Shown: positions 6,444 through 7,293 of the stretch, piece after piece
Layout: every line of letters starts with the position of its first letter
Position numbering within the stretch: the first letter of the stretch is position 1
Assembly (NCBI GenBank): GCA_005787025.1
Contig: SYCH01000080.1
Span: 1 to 7,293, forward strand
Length of the DNA stretch: 7,293 bases
Source: Actinomycetota bacterium
GTDB taxonomy: Bacteria; Actinomycetota; Acidimicrobiia; Acidimicrobiales; Ilumatobacteraceae
Reading direction: 5' to 3'
Translations under genes and position numbers: made by a program
The notes under the pieces: generated by a model
Told to the model about the DNA's origin: nothing
Seen by the model: only the letters and a program-made list of their open reading frames with translations
Databases searched by the model: none

Positions 6444-7293
6444 CCCGTTTCGCGGTGATCGCGGGCGGAGGCACCGCCGGGCACGTGTTGCCGGCGCTGG
6501 CCATCGTGGAAGGTCTGATCGATCGCGGTCATTCCATCGGGGAGATCGTCTACATGGGCGCCGAGCGCGGCATCGAAACGCGACTGGTTCCTCCCACGGG
6601 GGTCGAGCACCACTTCTTCGACGTCGTCGGTCTGCAACGCGACGTGTCGCCGCGTTCGATCGTTCGGAACCTCTCGTTCGTTCCCAAGCTCCTGCGCGCT
6701 CGTCGATCGGCATTACGCGTGATGCGAAGCGATCGACCCCGGGTGGTGGTGAGCGTGGGTGGTTACGCGAGCTTGCCGGCGGTGTGGGCGGCCCGAAAAC
6801 TTCACATTCCGGTGGTGGTCGTCTCCTACGACCGCACACCCGGACGTTCGAGTCGACTGACCTCGCGATTCGCGGCCGCCACGGCCACGGCTTTCCCGGG
6901 ATCCGAACTCGCACGCGCGCGATGGACCGGAGCCCCGGTCCGACGCGCGATCCGGATGGTGGACCGCGCGCGCGATCGTCGGGAGGCGCGAGAGCGCCTG
7001 GGAGTGCCCACCGACCGATTTCTCGTGGCCGTGATCGGTGGCTCGCTCGGATCACGGGTGCTGAACCGATCCGTTCTGGCGCTCGTGGGAGAATCGTCGG
7101 ATGATCGCGACCTCGCCGTGTTCCACGTGGTCGGTGACCGCTTCGTCGACGAACATCGACGCGACGGCGGGATCGAGCGTGACGGTACCGACGGCGTCTG
7201 GTACCGCGTGGTGGGTTACGAGGAGAAGATGTCCGACGTCTACGGAGCCTGCGACGTGTTGATCGGTCGGGGAGGTGCCGGCACCGTGGCCGA
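6440..7293 (+). CDS. murG: UDP-GlcNAc:lipid I N-acetylglucosaminyltransferase MurG (5' part, cut by window end)
   Basis: Membrane-associated GT-B glycosyltransferase that adds GlcNAc to lipid I, giving lipid II. From ATG 6440 the frame runs to the window end: 284 codons plus two bases, about three quarters of a usual 350-380 residue MurG. The N-terminal domain has the glycine-rich AGGGTAGHVLPALA (8-21, with H15), YMGAERGIE (38-46) and SVGGYASLPAV (105-115). The C-terminal nucleotide-sugar domain has VIGGSLGSRVLN (198-209), VVGY (257-260) and IGRGGAGTVA (275-284), where the sequence stops. Unusual points: residues 129-135 read SYDRTPG where most MurG proteins have EQN followed by a PG, and 162-168 read WTGAPVR for the usual TGNPVR. 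The protein is very arginine-rich (155-188 especially). The ATG overlaps the ftsW stop by four bases (ATGA), and no Shine-Dalgarno is visible upstream, so translation probably depends on coupling to ftsW. Confidence 0.93.
   Translation, partial: MTRFAVIAGGGTAGHVLPALAIVEGLIDRGHSIGEIVYMGAERGIETRLVPPTGVEHHFFDVVGLQRDVSPRSIVRNLSFVPKLLRARRSALRVMRSDRPRVVVSVGGYASLPAVWAARKLHIPVVVVSYDRTPGRSSRLTSRFAAATATAFPGSELARARWTGAPVRRAIRMVDRARDRREARERLGVPTDRFLVAVIGGSLGSRVLNRSVLALVGESSDDRDLAVFHVVGDRFVDEHRRDGGIERDGTDGVWYRVVGYEEKMSDVYGACDVLIGRGGAGTVA
6702..6737 (+). other. Bulged hairpin inside murG
   Basis: GTCGATCG (6702-6709) pairs with CGATCGAC (6730-6737). Inside it GCATTA (6710-6715) pairs with TGATGC (6720-6725), with one G-U, around a CGCG loop, leaving GAAG (6726-6729) as a bulge. 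In total 14 pairs are possible in the RNA. No T-run follows, so it is not an intrinsic terminator. Confidence 0.45.

Noticed and set aside
6984..6999. AGGCGC-GAGA-GCGCCT hairpin with a GNRA-type loop in murG
   Set aside because: A six-pair stem in GC-rich coding sequence is common, and nothing else supports a function.
5817..7055. 412-codon open frame on the minus strand across ftsW and murG
   Set aside because: Antisense shadow of conserved genes, rich in Arg, Pro and Gly, with no domain I recognise.

Overview
The window is 7,293 bases of high-GC DNA, all coding on the + strand. It is a central piece of a division and cell wall (dcw) cluster, in the order ftsI (3' part), murE, mraY, murD, ftsW, murG (5' part). 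The gene order, the GC-rich codon use, the frequent GTG starts and the meso-diaminopimelate signature (DNPR) in MurE suggest a high-GC actinobacterium. A lineage near the Acidimicrobiia is my best guess. That placement is inference from protein style, not from a marker gene.

Layout. Bases 1-1296 hold the transpeptidase part of FtsI (PBP3-like), with the N-terminus outside the window. Then come murE (1293-2738), mraY (2735-3814), murD (3811-5199), ftsW (5196-6443) and murG (6440 to the window end, cut). If murE starts at its GTG, all five junctions are exact 4-base overlaps (GTGA, ATGA, GTGA, GTGA, ATGA). There is no intergenic space, and I see no promoter, intrinsic terminator, RNA gene, mobile element or CRISPR array. 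The genes most likely sit on one polycistronic mRNA with translational coupling, and its promoter lies upstream of the window.

How the genes work together. MurD adds D-Glu and MurE adds meso-diaminopimelate to the UDP-MurNAc peptide in the cytoplasm. MraY moves phospho-MurNAc-pentapeptide to undecaprenyl phosphate, giving lipid I, and MurG adds GlcNAc, giving lipid II. After flipping, FtsW polymerises lipid II and FtsI cross-links the strands at the septum. MurF, which adds D-Ala-D-Ala and in many bacteria lies between murE and mraY, is absent here: murE runs directly into mraY.

I find no unknown multi-gene system. The points most worth a second look are the missing murF, a perfect 12-bp hairpin early in murE, a small inverted repeat over the ftsW start codon, a bulged hairpin in murG, a hexanucleotide repeat in ftsW next to its catalytic loop, and departures from usual motifs in MurG and MurD.
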